From a virus, in IMG/VR virus record IMGVR_UViG_3300015206_000003, positions 1-47,562 of that record: 47,562 nucleotides of DNA, one strand, 5' to 3'. The translations under genes and the position numbers were made by a program. This document shows positions 28,599 through 37,300 of the stretch, in pieces. The notes under the pieces are model-generated. The model did not search any database, was not told where the DNA came from, and saw nothing but the letters and a program-made list of their open reading frames with translations. The first letter of the stretch is position 1, and each line of letters starts with the position of its first letter.

Positions 28599-28641
28599 GC
28601 CCGCGGAACGCCGATGTCGAAACGGCGCCCGCGGGCTTTTT
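28599..28641 (+). terminator. Strong hairpin terminator of the early operon
   Basis: Outer stem GCCCGCGG/CCGCGGGC with an inner stem CGCCG/CGGCG, followed by five T residues. It separates the rightward early operon from the leftward integrase and may also act for the minus strand (weaker T-run). Confidence 0.75.
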
Positions 28642-28700
28642 GCTTTTCGGTCGCGCTGCGGGTCCAGCCGTTGCGCCACCTACAAAACTATTGAACCAAA

Positions 28701-29690
28701 TCAGAGGGCGCCGGCGAGAGGATTTCTGCCGGCGAAGAGACGAGTGCCGCGCACGTACATCTGCATCACCTTCGCGCTTTCATGCCCCGACAACTTCATA
28801 ATCTCCTGATCGCTCCTGCCCAATTCGGCCGACGCAGTCACGGCGCCGGCCCGCAGAGAGTGCGCGCCGAACTGTGCGGTATCGAGTCCCGCCCGCGCAA
28901 CCGCCCGCTTGACCACTTCATTGACGGCATCGCCAGCTATTGCCCTGTGCGTCAGCCGGTCGCCTGCCCTGACGGCACAGAAAAGCGGTCCGGCCCAATC
29001 GCCACGCTTCTTGATCCACGCCTTCAGCACCCGAACCGGATCGGTCGCCGCCCGCTTCCCGGGCCATACTGCAATGATGCGTCCGCGCCCGTTCTGGTCC
29101 GTTTTCGATTTTCTGTTGACCACTACGAGCCCCTGCGCATTGAACGTCACGTCGGCGAGTTGCAGCCGTACCAGTTCAGACCGCCGCAGCGACGTGGCGA
29201 AGCCGAGCACAAGCACGGCTCGGTCCCGCATACCAAGATTCGTCTTCGCATCGCAGCCCTGCGCGACGCGAAGAAAGTCGTCTGTTGCCAAAGGGGCTTT
29301 GCCGCGTGGCTGTTCACCGCATTCGCGACGCACCGCGCAAATCACCTGACGGGCATCGGCGAGAACCGGCACCGGCCGGCCTTCCCGCCTGTGTCGATCG
29401 ACGATCGCCGCCAAGTGACGCGCCGCGGTCGAGCAGCGCCGTTCCGCCGCCGAAAGCAGCCAGGTCACGTACAGGCTCGCGGTTTCGGCGTTGCACGGCA
29501 TCGGCACGCGGCCGGCATCAGCGCACCAGCGCTGAAACACAGCCCAATCCGATGCATACCCGCGCACCGTCAGATGCGCCCGCACTGCGTTTCTCAAATC
29601 TTCGCGGCGCCTTCTCAGGGCAGCCATATCGACACCTCCATACTCGAACAGCCGGAGCTGTCCATCCCTTCCGTCGTCATCTTTAGCCAT
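28701..29690 (-). CDS. int: Tyrosine integrase
   Basis: 329 residues. The N-terminal SAM-like part (AVFQRWCADAGRVPMPCNAE) is followed by the catalytic domain with the expected order: Arg in ATSLRRSELVRL near 167, Lys in NRKSKTDQNGRGR near 193, the H-x-x-R box AHSLRAGAVTA near 277, GH in KLSGHESAKVM near 301 and the nucleophile Tyr in MQMYVRG near 311. It catalyses site-specific recombination of phage and host DNA. The gene points leftward between two rightward operons. An attachment site is expected nearby but is not identified. Confidence 0.92.
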   Translation of the reverse strand: MAKDDDGRDGQLRLFEYGGVDMAALRRRREDLRNAVRAHLTVRGYASDWAVFQRWCADAGRVPMPCNAETASLYVTWLLSAAERRCSTAARHLAAIVDRHRREGRPVPVLADARQVICAVRRECGEQPRGKAPLATDDFLRVAQGCDAKTNLGMRDRAVLVLGFATSLRRSELVRLQLADVTFNAQGLVVVNRKSKTDQNGRGRIIAVWPGKRAATDPVRVLKAWIKKRGDWAGPLFCAVRAGDRLTHRAIAGDAVNEVVKRAVARAGLDTAQFGAHSLRAGAVTASAELGRSDQEIMKLSGHESAKVMQMYVRGTRLFAGRNPLAGAL

Positions 29691-29760
29691 CTGGACCCGC
29701 CTAACACAGGCTGTTCAAAAGGTATAACAGTGACAACTCAATCCGCAAGTACCAAAATAT

Positions 29761-29791
29761 TTGACGGGGAAAAACGGAAAAGGACTAGAAT
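29761..29791 (+). promoter_or_regulatory. Rightward promoter of the replication operon
   Basis: TTGACG (29761-29766) and TAGAAT (29786-29791) with a 19-nt spacer, slightly long. An ATG lies exactly 7 nt after the -10 (29799), the leaderless pattern seen elsewhere here. The region between the integrase start (29690) and here has no further gene. Confidence 0.55.
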
Positions 29792-29798
29792 GCAGGCA

Positions 29799-30036
29799 AT
29801 GCGGAAATCCGATTTTGGGCGTTATAATTTGTCATTGTACGGGTTACCCCGCCGCCGACTCACTGACCCCCGTGGACCTCCCAGGGAACTTCCGGCATTG
29901 CGCCGCCAGTTTCTTGGCAGGAGCAAACGACGCATGCCGCACGCGCACACTGGAAGGGCCAGCGAATCAAATCGCTGCCGTGCACCTATTTTTACGCACC
30001 TTCCGCGTTCCATGCAACAGGAAGTGGGAAAAAAAT
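29799..30036 (+). other. 238-bp leader/uncertain region before the replication gene
   Basis: No convincing gene. A frame from ATG 29799 runs 96 codons but is Arg/Pro-rich and overlaps the start of the replication gene, so it looks non-coding. The replication frame itself is open upstream and contains CRQCGNPIL and CHC, but without a good start. The region may be an untranslated leader or an N-terminal extension. Confidence 0.4.
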
Positions 30037-31113
30037 ATGGCGCAAATGGCGCCCCCCGGGTATCAGTCGAATTACTCGGCGATCCTTGAACTCATCCGCT
30101 ACGGCTATGGAATCTGGACGCCGTCGCAGATGGCAGCCCTGTTATTCCACGCTGAAAGAAGCACCGCGCACGGCCGCGAAGCCGACCAGCACAGCGCTAA
30201 CCAGGCGACGGAGGGAATCTATTCCGTACGCTCGCTGTCGTGGGTCCGCGGGCCATCCGGCCTCTCGAAATCCACCTGGTGCAGGTCCAACAACGAACTC
30301 CTGATCGATCCGGCAAAACCCGAAACCTTAAAAACCGGAGTGGTGCGAAAAATCCTGCGCACGAACCGCTACGGGAAGGACGACCCGACCGAATTTGAGC
30401 TGGACTGGCGAGCCATCAAACGGCGCATCGAAGCATGGAAAGAGCAAAAACGGGACCAGTTATATTCCGAGGGTGAGTGTCCCAATTTGGGACACTCAAA
30501 AGGCGAAGAGACGGTAAAGGGTGTGTCCGAATCTGAGACACTGAGTGTCCCAAATTGGGACACTCAGTGTCTCAATCCAGGACACTCACCACAACATGTG
30601 GAGGATCCGGCCCCAGGGCCCAGGGGTGTGTGTCCCAATTTGGGACACACAGTCAAGTCAAAGTCACTGGTCACAAGAGTCGGTCAGTCACAGCGCGCGC
30701 GCGAAAATCCCAGCGCGACAGAGATTGCTTGTGCCATTGAGGAAGCCAGCGGCGAGCGGCCGACCGACCGACTGACAAACTCAATCCTTCAAACCGCCGA
30801 ACGACTTAGACTCCCGCTCCCGGTAATCGTGCGCTGGATTCACGACAAATGCCACGAAGTCAGAGCCCGCGGATACCCGCTTCGCGCCGGCCTGCTGGAG
30901 GGCGCGGCCAAAACCGAACTCATTAGCTGGTGTAAATCGAATACCCGTTTTGTCGACAACGTCCGGATGCAGATCGAACAGGCAGAATATCGGAAAGAAC
31001 AGGAGAAAAATCAGCAGATGCCCACACAGGAACCCGTCGCCGATCCGGAATTCGCCACCGAGCTGCTGCGCAGCGTCGCCGCGAAAAAAGCTGAGAAAAA
31101 GGCGCAAGGCTGA
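30037..31113 (+). CDS. Replication initiator (O-like) with internal origin
   Basis: 358 residues from ATG 30037 (GTGGGA and an A-run upstream). The N-terminal about 120 residues form a winged-helix-type module (YSAILELIRYGYGIWTPSQM, YSVRSLSWVRGPSGLSKSTW, VRKILRTNRYGKDDPTEFEL). A linker follows whose DNA is made of palindromic iterons (30475-30647), giving repeated peptides such as CPNLGHS. The C-terminal helical part (IACAIEEASGERPTDRLTNS) may recruit a helicase. This layout equals the lambda O type, with the origin inside the gene. No polymerase or helicase gene is present in the window. Confidence 0.75.
   Translation: MAQMAPPGYQSNYSAILELIRYGYGIWTPSQMAALLFHAERSTAHGREADQHSANQATEGIYSVRSLSWVRGPSGLSKSTWCRSNNELLIDPAKPETLKTGVVRKILRTNRYGKDDPTEFELDWRAIKRRIEAWKEQKRDQLYSEGECPNLGHSKGEETVKGVSESETLSVPNWDTQCLNPGHSPQHVEDPAPGPRGVCPNLGHTVKSKSLVTRVGQSQRARENPSATEIACAIEEASGERPTDRLTNSILQTAERLRLPLPVIVRWIHDKCHEVRARGYPLRAGLLEGAAKTELISWCKSNTRFVDNVRMQIEQAEYRKEQEKNQQMPTQEPVADPEFATELLRSVAAKKAEKKAQG
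30475..30647. repeat. Origin iterons: five copies of a 17-bp palindrome
   Basis: Consensus TGTCCCAATTTGGGACA. Copies at 30478-30494 and 30631-30647 (exact), 30546-30562 (exact with central A), 30524-30540 and 30568-30584 (degenerate). The first and third extend to 23-bp palindromes with GAG/CTC flanks. Copies two to four are spaced exactly 22 bp apart, about two helical turns. Located inside the replication gene, they are the likely binding sites of its product. Confidence 0.8.
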
Positions 31114-31115
31114 AT

Positions 31116-31382
31116 ATGCCGTGGCCTACGGAATGGAACCGCGAGAACATCCGCCGCGACCTCGAAGAGGCCACCGGCGGCGGCGTTTCGGTCGACGATC
31201 CCCTGCCCGATACGCTGCTCGCGGTAGCGCAGTCGCTCGACCTGAAGCCGGCCGAGCTGCGCATCTGGATCGGCGACGGGCGCCCGAAGCTCCCCGAGGA
31301 GTGGAACGCCGCGAATCTGACCGCGTGGGCCCGCAGGTACAACCTCGGAAAATTCGCACAGGAGCAAACAACCGAACCATGA
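31116..31382 (+). CDS. Hypothetical early protein (88 aa)
   Basis: Starts two bases after the replication gene stop. Soluble, Trp-rich (PWPTEWNRENIRRDLEEATG, ELRIWIGDGRPKLPEEWNAA). The helical N-terminus could bind a partner. It overlaps the next start (ATGA). The function is unknown. Confidence 0.65.
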   Translation: MPWPTEWNRENIRRDLEEATGGGVSVDDPLPDTLLAVAQSLDLKPAELRIWIGDGRPKLPEEWNAANLTAWARRYNLGKFAQEQTTEP

Positions 31383-31654
31383 ACGCCTGGACAGAACCCG
31401 ATCTCGACACGAGCCGCGTCCGTGAGCTGGACCAGCTCCTGCGCGCCAACCCCGAAAACGTCGGCGGACGCCGCCCGAAAAGCGCAGCAGGCGAGATCCA
31501 GCGGCAGAACTATCACCGCCGCCGTATAGCTTACCTGCGGCGTGGAGGACGTCACGCTGAAGCCGACGCCGAGGCCGACGTCTACGCCGCGCGCGAAGCG
31601 TACGACGAACGGGAGCGGATACTGGCGAGCCAGATCGGGAGGCAACAGCCATGA
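31379..31654 (+). CDS. Hypothetical early protein (91 aa)
   Basis: ATGA overlap with the previous gene. Basic and helical, with RVRELDQLLRANPENVGG, the cluster YHRRRIAYLRRGGRHAEAD and AREAYDERERILASQ. It may bind nucleic acid. No family is recognised. Confidence 0.6.
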   Translation: MNAWTEPDLDTSRVRELDQLLRANPENVGGRRPKSAAGEIQRQNYHRRRIAYLRRGGRHAEADAEADVYAAREAYDERERILASQIGRQQP

Positions 31655-31860
31655 CGGTCACGGTCACCATGACGGTCGAGAACGAAGACGGGCACGCCCT
31701 CACCGACGCAGAGATCTCCGAGGCGTACACCAGGGCCGTCGAGATACTCACCTGCGCCGAAACGAAGGCCGAGATTGCCGGGAAGATCGCCGAATCGGGA
31801 CGCCTGCCGGCGCCCAAACCGCCCCGCCGACCGTGCGCGAGAAAGCGAGTTTTGCGATGA
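31651..31860 (+). CDS. Hypothetical early protein (69 aa)
   Basis: ATGA overlap. Begins with TVTVTMTVENEDGHALTD (beta strand then turn) and a helical stretch AEISEAYTRAVEILTCAETK, then a basic tail. The function is unknown. Confidence 0.6.
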   Translation: MTVTVTMTVENEDGHALTDAEISEAYTRAVEILTCAETKAEIAGKIAESGRLPAPKPPRRPCARKRVLR

Positions 31861-32024
31861 AAACCCGAAAAACGCGTTTACGGGCGCTTTACGCGATCGG
31901 CGGCCGTTCTGCGCCGTCGGTAGTCCCAGGAACCCGCCTCGCGAGCGTATGCGCGGCGTTTGGCGTGTCGGCGGGTACGTTTCGCGGCTGGTGGTATCCC
32001 CAAATCACAGGAGAAATTTTATGA
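31857..32024 (+). CDS. Small basic early protein (55 aa)
   Basis: ATGA overlap. Arg/Lys-rich start (KTRKTRLRALYAIGG) and a hydrophobic aromatic end (AFGVSAGTFRGWWYP) in a pattern like a small helix-turn-helix (LASVCAAFGVSAGTFRGW). It could bind DNA. The function is unknown. Confidence 0.55.
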   Translation: MKTRKTRLRALYAIGGRSAPSVVPGTRLASVCAAFGVSAGTFRGWWYPQITGEIL

Positions 32025-32239
32025 CGCCCGACCCACCCCGCATAATTCTCGATCCGATGACGGTCGCGCGCCTCGTCGCGAAACTCACCCCGGCGGAAGA
32101 CGCCGAGCTGATCAAAATCATCGAAGGCGCAGGCGACGACGAACTCGAAAAGTGCACGCGGACGTGCGACTGGCTGCTGAAGCGTTTCCCGCAAGTCGCC
32201 GTCTCGATACGGCGTTCGGCGGCGGCGAGAACGAACTGA
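32021..32239 (+). CDS. Hypothetical early protein (72 aa)
   Basis: ATGA overlap. Helical, with LDPMTVARLVAKLTPAEDAE, LIKIIEGAGDDELEKC and LLKRFPQVAVSIRRS. It ends at the start of the helix-turn-helix gene (TGATG). The function is unknown. Confidence 0.6.
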   Translation: MTPDPPRIILDPMTVARLVAKLTPAEDAELIKIIEGAGDDELEKCTRTCDWLLKRFPQVAVSIRRSAAARTN

Positions 32240-32544
32240 TGACGCCCGCTCAACTGCTTGCCCGGGACGTGGGCGCCACGCGCAAACGCCTGCACCTGAC
32301 GATCGCCGTGATGGCGTGGCAAATCGGCATTTCGGAATCTGCTTTGCGCCGCATCGAAAACGGGACGTCGAAGAACACGCACGGCGATACGGCGTCCGCT
32401 ATCGTTGCGTGGGCTGCTAACCGCGGCTACCGCCATTTCGGCGGCGTCCGCATCGACTGGCCCGTATCGCGCGCAACGTCGTTTTTCAATACGCGGCGGC
32501 GCCGCGCCGATGACGAGGACGAAAAACAGGGAGGTTTGTTCTGA
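32239..32544 (+). CDS. XRE-type helix-turn-helix regulator (101 aa)
   Basis: The N-terminal 65 residues match an XRE/Cro domain: LLARDVGATRKRLHLTIAVM, AWQIGISESALRRIENGTSK with a turn G-I-S and recognition helix, and a fourth helix. The C-terminal half is basic and acidic mixed. It is a plausible regulator of early or lysogenic transcription, possibly the factor binding the operators at 26.87-26.94 kb, but this is not shown. Confidence 0.7.
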   Translation: MTPAQLLARDVGATRKRLHLTIAVMAWQIGISESALRRIENGTSKNTHGDTASAIVAWAANRGYRHFGGVRIDWPVSRATSFFNTRRRRADDEDEKQGGLF

Positions 32545-32888
32545 TGCAGATCAACGACGGCAACTTGAGCGAACCCGTGATAGAAGCGGGCTTCAGAAAA
32601 ATGGCAGAGCATCTGGCTAGCGGTGGCCGGATCGTCATCGGGACGAGTGAGGCGCTGGACGAAGGATTCATCGTTGGCAAAGACGGCGAGCGTCATCTGG
32701 CGATCAAGCGCCGCGCGACACGGCAGGAATTTGTCGATACGCAGATCGGCAGCGCCGAAGACAGACGCCGGAGCGAGGCGATGCACGCGCCGTTCTATTA
32801 CGAGCTGGAGCTTTGGGACCGAGTGCTCGACGACGGAAACGGAATGCGGCTCGGTATCAGAATTCGTCAGGGAAAGGCGGGCGCGTGA
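32544..32888 (+). CDS. Hypothetical early protein (114 aa)
   Basis: Shares one base with the previous stop. Alpha/beta: VIEAGFRKMAEHLASGGR, IVIGTSEALDEGFIVGKDGE, RHLAIKRRATRQEFVD, FYYELELWDRVLDDGNGMRL. The strand pattern could form a small beta-grasp-like fold. The function is unknown. Confidence 0.65.
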   Translation: MQINDGNLSEPVIEAGFRKMAEHLASGGRIVIGTSEALDEGFIVGKDGERHLAIKRRATRQEFVDTQIGSAEDRRRSEAMHAPFYYELELWDRVLDDGNGMRLGIRIRQGKAGA

Positions 32889-33226
32889 CCGAGGAAGAAT
32901 TGGCCGTTTGCGTGCGTCGTACCACGTACTCTAACCCTATTAAACATTGGCGTTTTGCGCGAAACTTAAGGTGCTTGAACTGGTCAATTTATATCCTCAA
33001 AGACCCACTGACCGAAGAGAGGTCCGCCGTTTTCTTCCCGGCCGGCGCGCATGAAATGGCGGAACTGGCGTCGGCGGTCTGCGCCGAGGCGGGCGTGAAG
33101 TACTGGATTTCGCCGTTCAACGATTCGATCACGTGTACGAAGTGCCGCAAGACGTCGTACAACTGGAACGACGTCGAAAAGCGCTACTGCGGCTTCTGCA
33201 AGGTCTTTCACGAGGATCCGCTATGA
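32885..33226 (+). CDS. Zinc-ribbon protein (113 aa)
   Basis: GTG start with GTGA overlap. The N-terminal half (residues 1-80) contains strands and a helix with Ala/Glu; the C-terminus ends CTKCRKTSYNWNDVEKRYCG followed by FCKVFHEDPL. This is a two-CxxC zinc ribbon with a W-N-D-V core that is common in small phage proteins. The function is unknown. Confidence 0.65.
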   Translation: MTEEELAVCVRRTTYSNPIKHWRFARNLRCLNWSIYILKDPLTEERSAVFFPAGAHEMAELASAVCAEAGVKYWISPFNDSITCTKCRKTSYNWNDVEKRYCGFCKVFHEDPL

Positions 33227-33263
33227 CCCGCGCAGAACCCGCGCTGCGTATCTCAAATTTCCC

Positions 33264-33293
33264 TTGCATGCAGTTGCGCGGGTGGTCTATCAT
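33264..33293 (+). promoter_or_regulatory. Internal promoter of the helix-turn-helix gene at 33301
   Basis: TTGCAT (33264-33269), an 18-nt spacer and TATCAT (33288-33293). ATG 33301 follows 7 nt later, again a leaderless-type arrangement. Confidence 0.5.
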
Positions 33294-33300
33294 TGCGGCT

Positions 33301-33855
33301 ATGCCATCCTCCGCCGCAAAGCCAGCACGCACCGCAACCATGTCGAAAGTCGAAGTCATCGAGTACCTCGGCAAGTCCAAACGCACGGTCGAGACGTTCG
33401 TCTCGAAGGGCCGTCTGGGCGTTTCCTACTTCGAAGGGCCGAACGGAAAGACCGCGATTTTCCAGCGCGAGGAGGTCGAAGCGCTGAAGCGCGATATCGA
33501 CACGCCGACGTACCGGGCGACGCCCGAAACGGCGACATCGCGCCAGGGCTTCGCGCACTTCGGACCGACGCCGCCGTCTCGTCCGGCGCTCGTTTCCGCT
33601 CCGTCCGCGTCTGGCGGTTCGCTCGGCGTCACCGATCTGGCGATGATCTTTGCGCGTGCCGCCGAGTATGCAAAGCCGCCCGCGCCCGTGACGATGCCCG
33701 GGCCGTTCGTCGGGCTCGCGGAAGCGGTCGAACTTTCGGGGATGCCGGCGTCGTGGCTCCTCGCACAGGCGCGCGCCGGTGTGCCGTGGGCGGTGAACGT
33801 CGGGACCGGGAAAAAAGCGTTCTGGCGGTTTGCGATTGCGGGAGGCAGGAAATGA
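33301..33855 (+). CDS. Helix-turn-helix DNA-binding protein (MerR/excisionase-like)
   Basis: 184 residues from ATG 33301. The upstream ATG 33223 (ATGA-coupled) would add 26 residues of doubtful sequence, so this start is preferred because a promoter-like element precedes it. The N-terminal winged helix reads KVEVIEYLGKSKRTVETFVS, KGRLGVSYFEGPNGK and AIFQREEVEALKRD. A Pro/Ser-rich linker (residues 70-125) leads to a second small helical domain (PFVGLAEAVELSGMPASWLL, AQARAGVPWAVN). It could be a repressor, excisionase or transcription regulator. Confidence 0.65.
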   Translation: MPSSAAKPARTATMSKVEVIEYLGKSKRTVETFVSKGRLGVSYFEGPNGKTAIFQREEVEALKRDIDTPTYRATPETATSRQGFAHFGPTPPSRPALVSAPSASGGSLGVTDLAMIFARAAEYAKPPAPVTMPGPFVGLAEAVELSGMPASWLLAQARAGVPWAVNVGTGKKAFWRFAIAGGRK

Positions 33856-34088
33856 GCCAGTTCGATCATGAATCGGACGATCAATCGGCAGCGGCGAACG
33901 CGCTCGTCCGCGATTTGAAGATGCCGCTGGACGAGCGCGCTGCGTTCATCGTCGAGAACGCGAGAGAAATATACGTGCGCGTTCGGATCGGTGATCGATT
34001 CGAGAATTACCCGCTTTCCGAACTACGCGGCGTGATGGCGATCAGCGAGGCGTTCCGCCTGCTGCTGCATGAGGGAGGTCCGCGATGA
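33852..34088 (+). CDS. Hypothetical early protein (78 aa)
   Basis: ATGA overlap. Acidic start (SQFDHESDDQSAAANALVRD), then EREIYVRV-type strands: NAREIYVRVRIGDRFENYPL and a helix ELRGVMAISEAFRLL. The function is unknown. Confidence 0.6.
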   Translation: MSQFDHESDDQSAAANALVRDLKMPLDERAAFIVENAREIYVRVRIGDRFENYPLSELRGVMAISEAFRLLLHEGGPR

Positions 34089-34164
34089 CGCTACCTACGG
34101 CAACCGGATCGCCGCGATGGAACGCGACGTCGCGAAGCTCAAGCTATGGGCTGGCATGAAATGA
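34069..34164 (+). CDS. Small helical protein (31 aa)
   Basis: ATG 34069 inside the end of the previous gene. The helical sequence YGNRIAAMERDVAKLKLWAG is a convincing amphipathic helix, whereas the alternative frame from 34085 is not. It overlaps the next start (ATGA at 34161). The function is unknown. Confidence 0.4.
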   Translation: MREVRDDATYGNRIAAMERDVAKLKLWAGMK

Positions 34165-34370
34165 CGCTGGAGCAAATCAACATCCTCGCAGCCGAAGTGA
34201 AGGCCGGTCGCGCCTCGCGGACCTGCCCGCCTCACATGCCGGTCGTGGTGCATCGAATAGGCGGAACGAACGCCGCGCTTAATAACGTCTGCGGGAAGTG
34301 CGGCGAGCACCTCGTCCGCGAATCGGTCGATCGCGAATGGACGGTTAGCGACCCGCCAGCGCCGCTTTGA
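34161..34370 (+). CDS. Last early protein, zinc-binding (69 aa)
   Basis: Begins TLEQINILAAEVKAGRASR with Cys/His residues TCPPHMPVVVHRIGGTN and CGKCGEHLV, a possible zinc site. Its end overlaps the end of the convergent 1715-residue gene by 26 bp. The function is unknown. Confidence 0.6.
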   Translation: MTLEQINILAAEVKAGRASRTCPPHMPVVVHRIGGTNAALNNVCGKCGEHLVRESVDREWTVSDPPAPL

Positions 34371-37300
34371 CGTCCGCCAGCGTCTTCGCGCGATCCGCCG
34401 GCGCCTCGCGCGCGAGCGCCGCCCGAAACTTCCGCATGAACATTGGCTGAAGCAGTTTCTTTTCCGTCGCCGTCGATGCGCTGTAGACCTTCACGGCATC
34501 GTCGATCGACAGACTGAGAAACGAACGCTCGATCGGGCTTTCCCGCGACGCCCGTACCGCCATCTCGATATCCTGCCTGGAAAACTTCCCTGCCTGCTGT
34601 GCAGCCTTCACGTCCGCCGGCACACCCTTGTGGTTCTGCAGCGATCGCGTGAGCGAGCTGCGAAGCGTCGAGCGTTCGGCCGCTTCCGGCGTACGTGTTT
34701 CGTCGCCGTGCGAGGCCAGCTCGTGCGCCATGCGTTCGGCCGGCGACTGGTCGAGGTCGGCGTTCGCCGGCGAAAGCCCGACGAACTGCTCGGCCTGTTG
34801 TCCCGGGGACGCGCCCAGGTTCTTTTGCCGCAAAGCGTTTTCGATCGAGCGCGGTTCAAACTGCTTTGCCACGAACTTGCCAACTTCACCAGCCCGCGCA
34901 AGCGGCGAATCGTCCGGATTCTGGATTTGGACGTGCCAGAAATCGCTGTTACGCAGCAATTCAGAAAACAGCGTGATCGCGGGCGCCACTTTGTTTTCGA
35001 GCGTCGTGACTGGGTGACGGGCGAAGGAGTGAACGTCTTTCACGTAGCTCATCAGAGACGTGCGCTCCGCATGGCCGTGCTCGTCGGTCTGCCCGTTCTT
35101 CGGGTAGAAGTAGTCTTCGCCTTCTTCCGGCCACTTGCCGGTATGCAGGTATTGGTAGAGCGCCGCATACGCCATGTGGAACATCAGCATCGAGCCGATG
35201 TAACTCAGCCGCTTCAGGTTCACGGGCTCGCCACGCATCGCGTTGATCGGCTGTCGAACGACGTCCACCGCGGCGCCGCCAATCTCGCGGACCGTGCCGA
35301 GAAAGTACTGATCGGCGCGCATCATGAACATCGAGAGGTCTTTCACGTAGCGATGCGTAAAGAAGTTGTCGCGCGCCACTTCGCCCATGCGGTTGTCAAC
35401 CGAGTTGACGGTCTCAGCCATGACGCGTTGCACGTCGGCATAGGCTGCATTCGGTCCGAGCCGTGCGAGATCGGCCGCCGCCATATCCGCCATCGTGCCC
35501 ATTTTCATGCGCGGTACAACTTCGTCCATGATGAGACGCGTCAGCGCTTCCATGCCGGCGAACGGCGCGCGGATCGCAGCTCCCGGCAGATTCCCCTGGC
35601 TCATCGCCTTGACCATGTTCTCGGCAATCGTAGTCCGATACATCTGATCGAGGCGGGCGCGCGCGCCGCCCGAGGTCAGATCGTTCATGATCTTGCCGAT
35701 CACCGAGCCCTGCGAGCCTGGCGTGTACCACTCCTTCAGATACTTGCTGCCACTGACCCAGGCCGTGAACGGCGCCGCCGGCGCGGCTACGAGATTCCGT
35801 GCGCCCTCGATCGGGTGGCCGCGTGCGATCTGTTCGAGACCGATCGAGCCCTTGCTGATGGTCGCCTCGAAAGCGGTTTTCGTCAGATGGAATCCGGACA
35901 GGCCGAGGTTGAACAGGTTCATGACGTTGTTCAGGCCCATCGCGGCGCGAAACGGGGCGTAGCGGCTGAGACCGGGTGAAAGGTAGTTATCCACCATGCG
36001 CGCCGCGCCGTCCGGAAGATACCAGTGGCCTTTGATGACGAGGCCGCCGACGTCGTACGGTTGCGCGATCGCCGTCACTTCGGTATTGCCTTCAATGTCA
36101 CGCAGCGCGTGCAGCTTCGGATTCTCGTCGAGGAACTTCTTCCACTCGGCGTACACTTTCGGCGCCGTCCGTTCGAACAGTTCGCGTGAACCCACCCACA
36201 TTTCGGCGAGTTGCGCCATCTTCTCTTCGCGCTTGCGGGTGTATTCCTTCCTGCCGCCTCGCAGGTCCGCCAGATCGCGAAGCTGTTTCTGGAATTCTTT
36301 GCGCTGCGCGATCGCGCCCTTGAGATTCTTCAGGTCGACGCGGGCCGCGGTGCGATCGGCCGGCGCGCTCGCTTTGTCCTTCAGTGTGGCGTAGGCACGT
36401 TTGAGCCGTCCGACTGTAGCCGCGTCCGGATACTCCAGCACGAACCGCTTTCCGGATCCGGCCAGCCAGTCGATCTGGTGGCCGATCTCGTGGGCGACGA
36501 CGTCCTCGGCGGATCCGTGCAGCGTCTTGATGCCGCCGCCAGCCTTATCCGCACGGCCGACGGCTTCGCCGAGACTGAGGAACCCGCGATCGTGCTTGAT
36601 GCCGAGCGCGTCGGCGACTTTGTGCAGGCCAGTCCAAAGCCCCTCGTTCGGGAATTCGCTGATCTGCTGGATGCTCTGTCCGTAGACCGTGCCGATGGGA
36701 TCCTGAAGCTGACGATAGCCGAACGGTGCTTTCCCATCCCGCGCGTCGACGTAGCGCGCCGCCATTGCGGGATCCTTCAATATCCGGTGGCCCGCGACGT
36801 ACTTATCCATTTCACGAATCTTGAGCAGCGTCATCGTGACGGGGTTGTCAGTGAGCGGCTTGAGGCCTGCGGCGAGACCGTCCGCGATCGTCGGATACGT
36901 GCGTTTCTTCAGAAACGATTTGCCGCCCTCGAGCGGACGCTTCCCGAAAAACGCCTGCATCACCGTTTTGGCACGCTCCGGTTTAGCCCAGATGTGAGCG
37001 AAGTAGTTTTCGTAGAAGTTCCGGAGCTTGCCCGTGCCGAGCGCCTGGACCATATCGCGGCGGTCGTTGTAGAGATCGCGCAGCAGCTTGGCAACGGTAT
37101 CGAGGTACGGAGATTTCTGCTTTTGCCCGGTCTCCATCCGGTTGATGAAGTCGAAGTTGTCGGCCGCCGGCTGCCGGTTGAAGTACTTCCTGGCTGTACG
37201 AACCGAATGCTCAGCCTGATCGGTGCGCCGCGCGAGTTCCCCGATATGGCCGCGAATGATGAGTGAGGCGAGCTTTGAGGAGCGATCGACGAGCGACGGC

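Noticed and set aside
28640-28700. tRNA-like attachment core or tRNA gene
   Set aside because: No cloverleaf arms or TTC-loop pattern could be recognised here or elsewhere in the window; no tRNA gene is called.
28782-30089. Plus-strand frame of 435 codons over the integrase
   Set aside because: Antisense to the integrase with all catalytic residues; the sequence has Arg/His/Pro shadow composition.
29799-30089. 96-codon frame starting 7 nt after a -10-like hexamer as a true gene
   Set aside because: Arg/Pro/His-rich composition without fold, and it overlaps the replication gene start. It is kept only as a leader region.
34085-34156. 24-codon frame from ATG 34085
   Set aside because: Ser/Thr-rich and short; the overlapping frame from 34069 gives a plausible amphipathic helix and is preferred.
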